Shown: positions 11,932-23,118, counted from the stretch's first letter. The stretch: DNA of 64,000 nucleotides from Peromyscus leucopus (GCF_004664715.2 NC_051066.1:77351147-77415146); one strand, 5' to 3'. Notes: generated by a model not told the origin, from the letters alone. Made by a program: numbers and translations.

Positions 11932-13338
11932 ATAGGTAGGATTTGAGTCCAGCCAAAGTGCTTCAGGACCAAGCATGTGGTCTAGGAAGATGGAAGGAGA
12001 ATTATTCCAGAAAATTTTCCTTTCATAAATATCTTCAATACCATTATGCAGTAAGATTTTCCATAGCCTCCCTCTGTGGTGTGTTCTTTGCTCTCTGGCA
12101 GCACAATGTTTCTGGAGGTCTTGGGTGGTCTTTGCCTGCAAAAACTCCCCATCACAATGGCTCTGCTCATCTCTTGTGAATGTGAGTCAAAGGGCTGATG
12201 ACATCTGGCATGGCCAGGACATGAGTCCTCCCAGTCACAGTCAGCTCTGCAGGGAACTCTGTCCCCTATTCCTGATATTGCAAAGCTGGTCTGGAGGGCA
12301 CAGAGGAGATGCCAGCAGAGGATAGAAAAGCTGGTACAAACTCATCCCCACTCTAGGAAAAAACAGCTCACCAACACTCTTCCATAATGAAAAGAACGAT
12401 GTGTCTCTCGCAAAGGAGTCAAAGAAACAGGCTGGAACACAGTCCACAGAAAGGCCCCAAGAACCCAGTCATGATGGGAGAAGACAGAGCTCTCACCTCA
12501 GTGATGATGCAGTTCCAACCCGAAGGCTCTCGCATCACCTTTTCCTAGAGCCCAGCTTGCCACTCAGATGGAACACAAACAACCTTGTCAAAGATGAGCA
12601 ATGAATGTGGTATGGCAAAGAGCCTGGCAGCAATTCAATTTCCCAACACGAATGCCATTTTAAGATGCAGATGCGCTACAATTATCCCCAGACTTTTAAA
12701 ATGCCATGGGAGCACCTGGAAATTCTATGCATTGAGTCACTCAGTTCAGCAAGCATCAGTGGTCCCAATCAGCATCTATTTATCCTTCTTCACCACTAAT
12801 ACGTTACAGGGTAGACCCCCCCCAAAAAAAACTGTAGGCGTTGATTGGTGATTGGATGCTTCCAACACAGGCAACTTTATGTAGCATGAATCAACTGGGG
12901 AAAGTAGCTGTGTGGATTTAATGGTGTGTTCTGGGGAAGTGAATGAGCAATTCACCATATAAAGAAGCTTTATTGCCACATGAAAAAGAGAACTATAGTG
13001 GCTTGGTATTAATTATTAACAATTATAAAAATATTATGACTTCAACATTAATTTTATTGTCTCCATTAAACTTTATTTAATGGTGGCTAATCATTTCTCC
13101 TGACCCAACCTGGCTGTAAGACAGTGAGGGAAACAAAAGATGTCAGGTGCTTAACACTGTGTCAAACCCTGAGAGCAGACAAGAAATGATGGTCTTTATT
13201 TAATAATGGTGACATTTTAATTCTCCCCAAAGACAAAGATCTTGGAAGAAAAAAACCAGGAATTTTTCCAAGGAGAGGATAAGGATGGTGCTCCCCAGAT
13301 GACTGTTCTTCTGATTATGCGTATAGTCATGAACTTCA

Positions 13339-13344
<6 letters not shown>
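11932..13344. other. Mostly unique sequence
   Basis: No exon or transposon is recognisable. Several overlapping short frames on both strands are chance frames. The B1 target-site duplication begins at 13331. Confidence 0.4.
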
Positions 13345-13381
<37 letters not shown>

Positions 13382-13512
13382 CGAGACAGGGTTTCTCTGC
13401 GTAGCTTTGCGCTTTCTGGAACTCACTTGTAGCCCAGCTGCCTCGAACTCACAGAGATCGCTGCTCTGCTCCGAGTGCTGGGATTAAAGGCATGCGCCAC
13501 CACCGCCCGGCC
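13345..13512 (-). mobile_element. B1 SINE with intact target-site duplication
   Basis: A poly-T of about 37 nt is followed by a full-length minus-strand B1 ('gagacagggtttctctgcgtagctttgcg...' to 'accgcccggcc'). The 14-bp duplication gaacttcacatttt is perfect at 13331-13344 and 13513-13526. The long tail and perfect duplication indicate a young insertion. Confidence 0.95.
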
Positions 13513-13554
13513 GAACTTCACATTTTGATACTGACTACTGACACTGGGTTTTTC

Positions 13555-13685
13555 TTTGTTTATTTGGCTTCAATATGTAGCCCAGACTGGTCCTGAGGTT
13601 GCTGTGTAGCCCAGGCTGTTTTTCCTTCTTCCTGCCTCAGTCTCTCTAATGCTGTGGATACAGGTATGTGCCATCATATCTGCTG
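13555..13685 (-). repeat. B1 SINE relic
   Basis: 'atgtagcccagactggtcctgaggttgctgtgtagcccaggctg' and 'ttcctgcctcagtctctctaatgctgtggatacaggtatgtgcc' form an older minus-strand B1. Confidence 0.7.
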
Positions 13686-13769
13686 ACATTTACTTTTCAT
13701 GGGTTTTGTCTTTCCTTGAAGGAACAATAATATCATTAATATTAACAGCCACTACTTTTACTTCTATTT

Positions 13770-14445
13770 TGTGTGTATGTGAATGGTGTATGTAGGTGTG
13801 TTCCTATGGGTGAACATGCACACATGTGCACATGCTTGTGGAGGCCAGATGTTGTGGGATGTCTTTTTGTATGCTGTGAATATGTTTTATTACCACTGGT
13901 TAATAAAAAAGCTGCTTTGGCCTATAACAAGGCAGGATATAGCCAGGCGGGGAATCCAAGCAGAGATACAGGGAAAAGAAGGGCGGAGCCTAGAGCAGAT
14001 GCCAGCGAGCTGCCCAAGAAGCAAGATGTGAAAGTACCAGTAAGCCATCGGCCACGTGGTAATACATAGATGAATAGAAACGAGCTAATTTAAGATATAA
14101 GAGCTTGCTAGTAATAAGCCTGAGTCATAGGCCAAGCAGTTTGTAATTAATATTAAGCTTCTGAATGATTATTTTATAAGCTGCTGCGGGACAGAGAAAA
14201 GGCTCCAGCTACAGCCAGAGAGGTCAACCTTGGATATCACTCCTTAGTTGCTCTCCACCCTGGATTTTGGGACAGTCTGTCATAGGTTGACCCAGCACTC
14301 TCCAATCCAGGTGCTTGCCCTGCCCCTGCCTCCCCAGTGCTGGTATTACAAATTGGTGGCCCTATGCGTGGATTCTGGGGATTGAATTTGGGTCTTTATG
14401 CTTGTGTGGCAGGTACTTTCCTGAGTAAGATCCCTCACCAGCCCT
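13770..14445 (-). repeat. B4-type SINE split by an LTR
   Basis: Left part (13770-13849) is the TG-rich head ending 'catgcttgtggaggccaga'. The right part resumes at 14214 with 'gccagagaggtcaaccttggatatcactcct'. It ends near 14445 with 'gattgaatttgggtctttatgcttgtgtggcaggtact'. Removing 13850-14213 plus one copy of gccaga restores a continuous SINE. Confidence 0.75.
13850..14213. mobile_element. Solo LTR, ERVK/ERV2-type, 6-bp duplication
   Basis: A 364-bp element that starts TGTTGTGGG and ends GCTACA, flanked by perfect 6-bp direct repeats gccaga (13844-13849 and 14214-14219). The TG...CA ends and the 6-bp duplication are hallmarks of a class II ERV LTR. The body matches a common rodent LTR ('gctgctttggcctataacaaggcaggatatagcc', 'taagcctgagtcataggcc'). 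No internal retroviral sequence remains. Transcriptional orientation is not certain. Confidence 0.88.
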
Positions 14446-14929
14446 GTAATTATTAATTCTAGATGCTTTGGTGATAGTTAGTGTGGACATCAATTGATTA
14501 TGCTTACAAAGTCCCCTGCCTTTGCTAACAGCTACATTTTCCTTCAGAGAGCTACTTTCCCCTTGGACCTGACCTTGATTTTATGTCAAAGTATACACCT
14601 TCCTCCAAAGAGAGACTCAGTTGGTACCCAGGTGCAGCTAATTTGTCCTGATCACAGTGTGTTGATAACATCCTTCCCTCCCATCACTGATGTCTTGGCT
14701 TTCCTGCTATTGGGAGCAGTGTGGACATTCATCTTATCCTCTGATTCTGTTATCGATCTCAGACACACTCAATGTGTCCTTTTCTTTTTTTTTTAAAGGG
14801 AAATAAAGGTGATTTGCTCTGCTTACTAATCTAAGAACTTTCAACAATATGTGGCATGTAGCAGTAAAAATAGCAGTGGTTATTATTGCCATTTTCAAAG
14901 TCGCTACCATATTCTTAATGCTTTTGTGT
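14446..14929. other. Unannotated sequence
   Basis: Unique-looking sequence with no supported feature. Confidence 0.4.
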
Positions 14930-15140
14930 TTGGAGAACATTCTAAGCATAAGCTCATGACGGTCTCCTAAGAGCTCTGTAAGGTATGAGATACATACCAT
15001 CGACACCTACTTTGAAGATGAAAAGAATGGCTTTGAGTTATTGGATAACTTGCCTGTAGCTAGTAAATGATGGAGGCGAGATTCAAACATGCCATTTCCT
15101 ATTGTGGTCCCGACACTCTTGATCACTCAGCTGCTTTTCT
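14930..15140 (-). repeat. MIR-family relic
   Basis: 'ggagaacattctaagcataagctcatgacgg...gctctgtaaggtatgagatacat' and 'ttgcctgtagctagtaaatgatggaggcgagattcaaac' correspond to a MIR/MIR3 in reverse orientation. Confidence 0.65.
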
Positions 15141-15254
15141 GTGGAATGACTCAGTAGGATGTACCTGGCTGTTCGCAAATCACTTTACATCACTTACTTT
15201 GTTTAACTTTCGCAAGGACAACAGAATACCTTTTTAACATTCTTCATTACATTT

Positions 15255-15400
15255 TATTTATTCTGTGTATATGTGTATGTGTGCCCAGGAGCGTGTGTGG
15301 AAGTCAGAGGACAACTTGTGGCTGTTCATTCTCTCCTTCTACCATCAAATATGGGTCATCAGGCTTAATGAGAGCCACCTTTACCTGCTAAGCCAGAATC
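15255..15400 (-). repeat. tRNA-derived rodent SINE relic
   Basis: 'gtgtggaagtcagaggacaacttgtgg...ctccttctaccatcaaatatgggtcatcaggctt...acctgctaagcc' is the reverse complement of a B2/B4-group SINE. A second, related copy follows at 15511-15690. Confidence 0.65.
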
Positions 15401-15421
15401 TCTTTCTTAAAAATATTTGTT

Positions 15422-15423
<2 letters not shown>

Positions 15424-15503
<80 letters not shown>

Positions 15504-15510
15504 ATGTGTG
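15424..15510. repeat. (CT)n(GT)n compound microsatellite
   Basis: About 33 CT units with one 'ttt' interruption, then about 10 GT units. It separates two related SINE copies. Confidence 0.95.
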
Positions 15511-15690
15511 TCTGTCTGTGTATATGTACACACATGCATGTGTTCTCAGCTGTGCTAGTACCGCAGTGGGAATGTGGAGGCCAGAGGACAACTTTTGGGA
15601 GCTGGTTTTCTCATTCCACCATGAGAGTTGGGTCATCCCAAGTTTCTATGACAAGAGCCTTTATCCGCAGAGGCATCGCATCTGTCCAAA
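15511..15690 (-). repeat. tRNA-derived rodent SINE relic
   Basis: 'gtggaggccagaggacaacttttgggagctggttttctcattccaccatgagagttgggtcatcc' is the same family and orientation as 15255-15400. The two form a direct pair. Confidence 0.65.
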
Positions 15691-17054
15691 CAGTCAAATT
15701 TCTGAAGAGGTCCCGACTGTGTCCTTAGAACAGAAGAAACTCTCAGGCAGGTTTAAACGCCTGTGCAAGGTCGCTGGCCAGCAGCTACCACTCTGGGCAA
15801 GCCATATAGCCCGGAAAGGTCTGAACTTGTCAGGAGAAGGATGAAGAAAAGAGAAAAAGGCTTGGTCTGCTCATTTCACAGAACAAAAGCAGCTTTCGAG
15901 GTTGTGCAGGGCAGGATCACTTCCTTTGGATGCTCCCCAGGAGGCTTCAGCAGAAAAGCAAAGCTTCTCTGAGCTGAGCTGACTTTGAAACCCCCAGACT
16001 GAGGCCAGTTTCCTCCCGATCTTTCTTTGTTTCTTCTTTGAGGATTTGAGGCCCGATTAGGTCATGCTCCCACTTGAGCCAGCCCAAGGCCATGCTTTAA
16101 ATGACCGAGCTCCTGGTGACCTCACAGGAACAGCATCTGAGGCCAAATCTATTTGTTTTACCCGGAGATAATGGAAAGTAAAGCCAGACCTTCTCCTCTC
16201 CGGGAGACCTGGCTTACCAAGCTGGTTTTCATAACATACTTTTACAGTTGATTTAGCATCCCGGAAAACGGCGGCTTAAAAACTGAAAAATGAAGACACG
16301 CTTAGCAGTGCTTGTGCCGAAAAATAAAAGATGAAGGAGCAGGCATCATCACAGACCCTGTCCTAGAATAAGCAACCGGCGAGCGTCCAGACACAAAAAG
16401 AAGACCCTGCCTTCCTCTGAGACCAGAGAGGCATTCAGTGGCTGCGTGGCTAGGGTTTTGTCCAGAAGTGCATGCTTGGAAGGCACTTTGCAGACTGATG
16501 TGTGGTCTCTTCAGCCACATTACCAAATCCCATTGGTATTTCTGGTCTCCACCTCCAGACTGCCAGGTTTAGTGGGGTTACAAACTTAGGATTTTTACCC
16601 TGTCGGTACCTGGAGCCACTTTGTGTTCGTGTGTGCACGTGTGTACTTGGGGGGGTGGTGTTAGATGATGGTGAATGGGGGCAGTGTGAGGAGCAGTTAA
16701 AATGACAAGACAAAGAAGAAGTCATGTCTGGACCTAAACAACCTTTCAGAGGCATGATGGGGTGGAACTGTCCTGACCTTCATGTCTCTGGGCTTCATAT
16801 TCATTTCTGTGAAATGGGGATGATCTGGTGTCTAAGTCAGTTTAGATGGAAGAAGCCCATACAATAGCGTGTAGAGGGTGTCTGCCACAGGGAAGTGAAG
16901 GATGACAACAGCTTCTTGCATTCTTTACGGCGCTCCCAGCTATTTCCACTCTAGGTCTGTATCACTGTCCACTATTCTGCCTTCAGGGATTTGTGACCCA
17001 CTAAGGCCCCCCTTGAATTCTTCCCTGGATTAATGCTCTATCACCCAAACCCAT
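15691..17054. other. Repeat-poor unique block, possible regulatory DNA
   Basis: From about 15700 to 16500 there is no recognisable transposon, and CpG dinucleotides are more frequent than nearby (aaggtcgctgg, cccggaaagg, ttcccgat, cccggagat, aacggcgg, aaccggcgagcg). The only MIR-like hint is at 16780-16850. No start codon or splice pattern supports an exon. A conserved element 16-17 kb upstream of PAMR1 is possible, but this is inference. Confidence 0.35.
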
Positions 17055-17175
17055 TCCTCCTACCTTAGAAAACTGATGCTCAGAGAGGTTGAGTGGCGTG
17101 CTCGAATCCACACAGTTAACATTTCCTTCTGTCATCTGTGTTTGGGCTCCCTGATTGTTAATCCTGTCAGCTGGA
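17055..17175 (-). repeat. MIR SINE relic
   Basis: 'ctaccttagaaaactgatgctcagagaggttgagtggcgtgctcgaatccacacag' is the reverse complement of the MIR core. Confidence 0.75.
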
Positions 17176-17264
17176 CCAGACTGAGAGGTCTAGGAGATTA
17201 GGAAAGCCTACCTCAGGGAGGGGACATTCCCAGAGCTGATTTACCATGAGCATTCTGATCTATA

Positions 17265-17527
17265 GAATATTGCGATGTGGTAGAATTGAGGAAGGTGGGA
17301 TAGCAGGAATGACATCATTGGGGTCATGTTGTTGGGGGCTATTTCTTGTCCCCATCCCTTCCTGTTGTCACTGTACCCTGTTTCCTGTCCACCGTAATAG
17401 GCACTGCTCCACCATTCTGTCACTATCGTTATGGATTGAGACCCCTGGAGCCATGAGCAAAATAGATCGTTCCTCCCTCTAAGTCCTTCGGACAGGCATT
17501 TCGTCATGGCAACAAGAAAGATGACAG
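17265..17527 (+). mobile_element. ERVL-MaLR-like LTR 3' relic
   Basis: 'actgctccaccattctg', 'gagacccctggagccatgagcaaaatagatcgttcctccctctaag' and 'caggcatttcgtcatggcaacaagaaagatgacag' follow the order of a decayed MaLR-type LTR 3' half. Confidence 0.5.
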
Positions 17528-17749
17528 GTGGAGTCACACAGACCCGCTCTCCTACACTGTGAGAGGGGACCGTGCAACTTCATGACAGACAGGATGTAGA
17601 CATCACAGGATATCACCTAAGAGGTCAGTGGCTACACCCTCTTACATGAAGACGAAGTCTTAGCATGTCCAGAGGCCTGTCTACCTTCTCAGGCTGCCCT
17701 CATCAGTGACTCCCCAGAAGTCTCAAGCTTGGGTTCTGCTGTTTCCAGG
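17528..17749. other. Unannotated sequence
   Basis: No supported feature. Confidence 0.4.
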
Positions 17750-18050
17750 GCCTTGCATACACCATGCTCTCCTCCAGCTGCCTTCCAAGCCTGCCTCCTT
17801 CCTCACTCCTGACCTAGGACGTTTATGTATCACTTCACTGTCTTGTCAGTTCTTCTTCCTGTAAAGCTGGCTCTGCCAGCACTTCCTCCAGGAAGCCTTC
17901 CTGATTCCTGAAAGTTAAGGCTTGTTTTCTAGTTCATGTGTGGTATAAATAATGATGTCATGGTCAACTATTGAATGCACGTTTCCCTTCCAAGTGTCTA
18001 TAGTCTGGCTTATTCTCTCCAGGTCCCCAGCACAGAGCAGACAGCATAGT
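17750..18050 (+). repeat. LINE-2 (L2) relic
   Basis: 'ttccaagcctgcctccttcctcactcctgacc', 'cacttcctccaggaagccttcctgattcctg' and 'gtccccagcacagagcagacag' are spaced as in an L2 3' end. Confidence 0.6.
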
Positions 18051-18554
18051 CTCAGATTCCAGGGGAATTCTGGGTGCAAACTGGTAACCACCTTTTACTC
18101 CTCATTCCTAGAGGGAGAAAAGTAGCTGTTATTGTGCCTTGTTTTTATATAAGGCTCTTTTCATTAGCCCTAAATATAGAATCATGCATATTTTCCAGAC
18201 TGAGCATCCAGCCTGTAGTTTTTTCTTTCAAGTTCCCTACATTGACCATTGGAATGAAAGCACTTTCTTTACAGTGTATTTTTGTATTTCCTTACCAATT
18301 TGACCTTTTTTTTTTGTCAGTGAATACAGGGTTTTAAACATCATGAGCAGTTCTACCTGTCACAGGTTTTCTTTGGAGATTAAGACTTGCTTCCAGAATA
18401 CACGGGGTGAAGGAGATGGAAGAAAGAATTCTTAGTTTTACTTGGTCTTATGATTTGGCATATTGAATGAGCTGTTTAGAGTGCTGTTTTCACACCAGCC
18501 CCTCCTTATTTGTTTTCTCTCCCCTCCTCCCACGCTCCCACCCCCCACCCCATA
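18051..18554. other. Unannotated sequence
   Basis: AT-rich unique-looking sequence with no supported feature. Confidence 0.4.
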
Positions 18555-18785
18555 CTTTCTCCTTCAACTTTTGAGACAAGGTCTCATGTATCCCAGGCTA
18601 TCCTCCAACTTTCTATGTAGCCATGGATAACCTTGAACTTCTTATCTTCCTGCCTCTACCACTGAAATGTCAGGATTACAGGTCGTAGACACAGTTTTAT
18701 GCAGTACCAGGGATGGAATCTGCAGGCCCATGTCAGTGTCTCCAACTGAGATAGGTCCAGCTACCAACTATGCTATGTCCCTAAG
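18555..18785 (-). repeat. B1/B4-type SINE
   Basis: A B1-like part ('ttgagacaaggtctcatgtatcccaggctatcctccaac') is followed by a degraded tRNA-like end ('ccagctaccaactatgctatgtccctaagctccc') in reverse orientation. Confidence 0.6.
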
Positions 18786-18815
18786 CTCCCTAGTCCTCTT
18801 TTCTTCCACTGAGTG

Positions 18816-18816
<1 letters not shown>

Positions 18817-18851
<35 letters not shown>

Positions 18852-18880
18852 CACATGCACACACGCACACATGCACACAC
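18817..18880. repeat. (CA)n tract, left arm of an inverted pair
   Basis: 64 bp of strictly alternating purine and pyrimidine, mostly CA with a few ATGC steps. A complementary (GT)n lies 48 bp downstream. Confidence 0.93.
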
Positions 18881-18926
18881 CATTCACTCAACTCATTACT
18901 GTATTTGCTGCAATGATGTAAAATGC

Positions 18927-18928
<2 letters not shown>

Positions 18929-18971
<43 letters not shown>

Positions 18972-18976
18972 TGTGT
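18929..18976. repeat. (GT)n tract, right arm of an inverted pair
   Basis: 48 bp of GT units with one 'tatg' break. It is the reverse complement of the (CA)n at 18817-18880. Confidence 0.93.
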
Positions 18977-19696
18977 AAGTCTTTTCTTGAACTTACAATG
19001 GAATTCACATCTGCAGAAGTGATGGGGGGCCTTAAGGAGGTGATTTGTAGGCAGGGTCTCCACCCAAAACTGGAAGGAATGAGGGATGGGGAGGACCCAG
19101 TTTTGCAGTCCATACCTTGCATTTTGAGCACTTAGAAAGGAGGTGCATAAGCACAAGAATTGAGAAAATATCTAAAATATCTGTATTAGACAATAGACTC
19201 CACAACATGTTTGCAAGTCTGGATGGCCCTGTGTTGTGGAGAGATACAATTTCTCCCTTCTGAACAGATCAGAGCAGCTCACTGGCATCTGGAGACCCAG
19301 CAGTTGTGTGGATGAGTGGGCAGCACCCTCACTGTGACTGTCGGCTGCAGCAGCTGGAAGCACACACTGAGAGTGCCTGCCTGGGGACTCCAGATGTGGC
19401 CAGCAAGACTGGAGCAGGAGAAGGTAAAAACCAGTGGCTGCTTTGTGTCTGTGGTGACTGGCTAGATGGCAAGTGCCTGGGAGACCCCTGCTGGGATGCC
19501 AGGAGACAAGAGACTGAGTGTTTACCAGATACTGGTATTCTGTAGGATCCTGTGAAAGAGCCAGGAGTATGTGGAACGGCTATGAGAAGTGACAGATTTC
19601 TATCCACAGATCACAGAACATCCCAAAGCACAGATTCCTATACAGAGCAAGTTCACTGATGGGAGAGGCTTGCAGGACTTTGCAGGTGAGTCGCCT
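18977..19696. other. Unannotated sequence
   Basis: Unique-looking sequence. Open frames on both strands (for example 19306-19545) have no recognisable domain. Confidence 0.4.
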
Positions 19697-19810
19697 GACC
19701 CCCACCTTACAGGGAGGATGCTGAGTCCTACAGATAAAGGCTAGTTTCCCTACTGCAGACAGCTAGAACAGAGATCTGAACTCTAGGCATCCTGATGTTT
19801 CCTTCAGACC
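19697..19810 (-). repeat. MIR SINE relic
   Basis: 'accccccaccttacagggaggatgctgagtcc'-type core and 'cagctagaacagagatctgaactctagg' fit a reverse-orientation MIR. Confidence 0.6.
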
Positions 19811-19994
19811 ACTGAGACTCAGAGAGTGGACAGATTAAGGTATACGCAGGGTACCAGTTTGTGTGACTCCAGACAGTGTGATTGGAATGGAAGGAAGCCA
19901 GCCAGCCTCAGGTGCCTCCCCTGATGGTGTACCTTAATCAAAGGCATTCTCCAACAGGATTATCTTTCTCTCTAAATCTATGTACTTAGCAAAG

Positions 19995-19995
<1 letters not shown>

Positions 19996-20047
<52 letters not shown>

Positions 20048-20056
20048 TGTGTGTGT
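19996..20056. repeat. (GT)n microsatellite
   Basis: About 30 GT units with one 'at' interruption. It forms the TG-rich end of the following SINE. Confidence 0.95.
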
Positions 20057-20335
20057 ACATGCATGTAGAGGCCTGAAGCTGCCATCAAGTATCTTCCTTG
20101 ATGGTTTTCCACCTTATATATTGAAACAGACCTCTCACATGAACCCAGAGCTCATCAGTTTGGCTATTCCAGCTATCCGGATTGCTATGGGGCATCTCCT
20201 GTCCTCTGGAGTGTTAGGATTACAGAGATAGACTGTTATAATTGCCTAGCATTCATGTGGGTACAAGAGATCCAAACTCCAGTCTCATGCTTGCCTAGCA
20301 AGTGTGTTACCCGCTGAACTATCTCTCCAGCTCCA
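20057..20335 (-). repeat. B4-type SINE
   Basis: 'tacatgcatgtagaggcctgaagctgcc', a central B1-like segment ending 'ctggagtgttaggattacagag' and the tail 'cttgcctagcaagtgtgttacccgctgaactatctctccagctcc' are diagnostic of B4 in reverse orientation. Confidence 0.7.
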
Positions 20336-21749
20336 GCAATGATGCTTTCAATGGAGCGGTTATTCCAGTGATGATAGACAGCCCTTGAGGATCCGGATTC
20401 CTTGTGAGAGCCTGTGAGAGTCTGTGAGGTGCTAGTTAATGGCTGCAGCACAGACAGAGACACCTGCAAATCTGTACTATAACAAGATCGGGTGAGACTT
20501 GGAGGGGTGGTCTCTGGGGTGCCAGGAAAGGTGAGTAGAAGCTAGAACGGGGAAATAATAGAAGTGGAGGACAATGACACTATGTCTCCTTCAGGCAGAA
20601 CCCACTGGTTCTAAATGCTCTGCAGGGCATCAGTCCTGTTTACAATGCCCCCTTCCCCCCAGTCAAGGATGTTCCAGTATGACCTCAATATTTAGATTCT
20701 TGGCCTTGCCTTCCTGCAGGAAGGAGAAGGGGAGAGAAGTGAATGGGAACTAAAGGAAAAGAAGAAAAGAAAAAGGGAAGTCGAGAGGATAGAGGAAGGG
20801 CAGAAAGACACGTGCGCAAGAAAGCGAGAAACAAACGCGTGTGTGGAAAAGAGAGAGGCTTTGTGAGACCCATGATGAGAAAGAGCAGACAAGGCAGTAA
20901 ATTGTTTCCAGGGTGTAAGGAACCCAGTGCACTTGTAGAAGGCCCCTGGGGCCACTGTTTAATAGCATCCAGGGGTCCAGCTGCAGGTGGGGCTCTCACC
21001 TGGCTCCCAGGAGAGTGCCTGGCCTTTGGAAACCTGTGTGATTTATGGGCCCCTCTGGGCTTCTGGCCAGACTGTCACCCCATCCCACACCTACAGGCTG
21101 ACCCCAACTTGCCCTCCTTCCTGAACTTGGTCCAGCAGGTGCACTTGACTTTCTAATGACTGCAGATACCTATGTTTCTCTGAAGCACTTGCCATGGTGA
21201 GGGAGAACAGATACAGGCCATGCGGTGGAGGAAGCCAGACTTGTTGGAGGCATGAAATAGCACTGACGGTGTGGACCCTGTTACATTTCATTACCTGCTT
21301 ACATTTCTCTGGCTGCCTTCCACTGGTTCCTGGGCCAGAAACAGAATGGGAAACTAACCTCCAATGAGATCAGATTTTCCAATGAAATATGATAAGGAAA
21401 AGTGTCCAGAGCCAAATCACAGGTAAATGGGCCTAGTCTACCAGAGGGACATTCAAGCAGAACTTGGTGTTGACATGGCCCTGGTCCAGCCTGACTGATG
21501 GCTGTCCTGAGGCTGCGGGAGGCTCGCTGTGAAGTAAAGTGGAGGAGATTTGCAGAGACCAAGGGAGGTAATGGACAGAGTGGAGTTTATCAGGGCCTGC
21601 CAGGTGCCTCCTGACCGCTAACTCTTTAGGAGAGCAGCATCCTTCCCCTGAGGGCAGTTCTGCTGCAGGTCACAGAAATGCAAGACTAAAGGTGTAATGT
21701 CCATAGTCAGGCCAGCCGGGTGGAGGAAAACAGATGGTAGGCATCCTGG
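20336..21749. other. Mostly unique sequence
   Basis: Repeat-poor. A purine-rich stretch at 20725-20870 (ggagaagg, gaaaagaagaaaag) creates a spurious K/R-rich + frame (20743-21156). No exon is supported. Confidence 0.4.
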
Positions 21750-21998
21750 GCTGGGGAGATGGCTCAGACCTAAGTTCGATTCCCAGAACACTTGTTAAAG
21801 AGAGCCAGGCATGGTGTTGGAAGTTTGGAATCCCACTTGAGAGGTGGGAGTCAGAAATATCCCTGGGGCTTGCTGGTCAGGTAGCTTAGCTTATTTGGGG
21901 GGAATTCTAGATGAGTAAGAGAGCCTGTCAAAAGCCAAAATGGAGAACCAGTGAAGTGATGTCTTCTAGCTTCCATTTACACATATGCACATATGTAC

Positions 21999-22000
<2 letters not shown>
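21750..22000 (+). repeat. B2/B4-type SINE
   Basis: 'gggctggggagatggctcag' is the tRNA-derived head in forward orientation, followed by 'aagttcgattcccagaac', a box B-like element. The element runs into the (CA)n at 22001, its normal 3' simple-repeat tail. Confidence 0.75.
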
Positions 22001-22053
<53 letters not shown>

Positions 22054-22058
22054 ACATG

Positions 22059-22119
<61 letters not shown>
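22001..22119. repeat. (CA)n then (GA)n microsatellites
   Basis: (CA)n at 22001-22053 and (GA)n at 22061-22119 are separated by 'ccatgcc'. Low-complexity frames here are artefacts. Confidence 0.96.
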
Positions 22120-22122
<3 letters not shown>

Positions 22123-22429
22123 CCAGTCCTAAATCTTCCAAGAGGAAACACAGTTCACAATTGTTCTTTGGTAAGGCACCTGGCTTCATTCCCGAAAGCA
22201 TACCTGGAAACCATCCTCATTCATCTAAACTCAGCCTGTGGTACCAGCCCCCAAGGGTCAGGCTCTCCCACCGCTGCTTTCCCCTCTTACTCGGAGGAGA
22301 AACTATTCCCTGCTAACTTGCTCATGACTTCTTTAGAGCCTATGACAAGAGCTTTCCTCTGTGACCTTAGATAAGATGACATCTGTCCATCTCAGTCCTC
22401 ACCATGCAAGTGGCCGTCCATGGACCTAC
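22120..22429. other. Unannotated sequence
   Basis: Unique-looking. The stretch near 22350-22400 ('gtgaccttagataagatgacatctgtccatctcagt') is weakly MIR-like. Confidence 0.4.
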
Positions 22430-22560
22430 GTCACATTGGAATCATTTGGGACCTTGTTAGAAAAGCAACGTCTCTGGTCTCTGTCCCAGCCTCACTAGAT
22501 CTGAACAGTGCCTCCTGGGAACTCAGCACTGGGCCCTGTGACATACACAGACGTTCTAAT
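22430..22560 (+). repeat. MER5-like DNA transposon relic
   Basis: 'cacattggaatcatttgggaccttgttagaaaagcaacg...tggtctctgtcccagcctcactagatctgaacagtgcctcctggg' follows the order of a MER5 (hAT-Charlie) element. The orientation call is tentative. Confidence 0.6.
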
Positions 22561-23118
22561 AGTCAGATTGGCTTCTGTAAGTTATAGCCCAGGAGGCTGT
22601 GCCTTGGTTAGCCTCCATCTCAGCCACCATCTGTTCATGCATGTATGTCAGATGTCAGTGGTTGATGACCATCTCTGGCTATTACTAACTGGTTGAGCAG
22701 TTTGTGTCTATAGCTCTTCTTTGACTTACCAGGGAGGGCTCCTGATAACCCCATCCTAAGCTGATAGTGGAAAATGTGTTCACATGCAGGCCACCTCCTG
22801 AAAACTGTCAGCACAGCACAGGGTGCCCTGTCCATTGTCACCCTCTGTGATCCTGTGGCCACTTTGGAGCCGAAGGTCACTGATTCTGCCAGCATCTCAT
22901 ATAATTATCATACTGCGCATCACTAGTCCAGAAGAAAGATCCCACTTCAGCATCACTTTAACATCATCATAAAGTAAAACAGTCCTAAGTTGATCCATCA
23001 TGATCGATGACTGTCTACACTTGGCTGTCCAGTGCCTATTCTTGGTGGCTGCATTCTCATCCACTATTGTCACACTTTACAGTCCCACTTAATACCCACC
23101 ACCATATACCTGTCTACA
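22561..23118. other. Unannotated sequence
   Basis: No supported feature. Confidence 0.4.

Noticed and set aside
15424..15510. Regular short repeats that might suggest an array such as CRISPR
   Set aside because: They are dinucleotide microsatellites without spacers, in a mammalian genome.
20743..21156. 137-codon + strand frame rich in Lys and Arg
   Set aside because: The start is a purine-rich stretch and no known domain follows.
21750..22000. tRNA-like promoter boxes (box A/box B motifs)
   Set aside because: They belong to tRNA-derived SINEs and cannot be folded into a real tRNA gene; the same applies to the other B2/B3/B4 copies.
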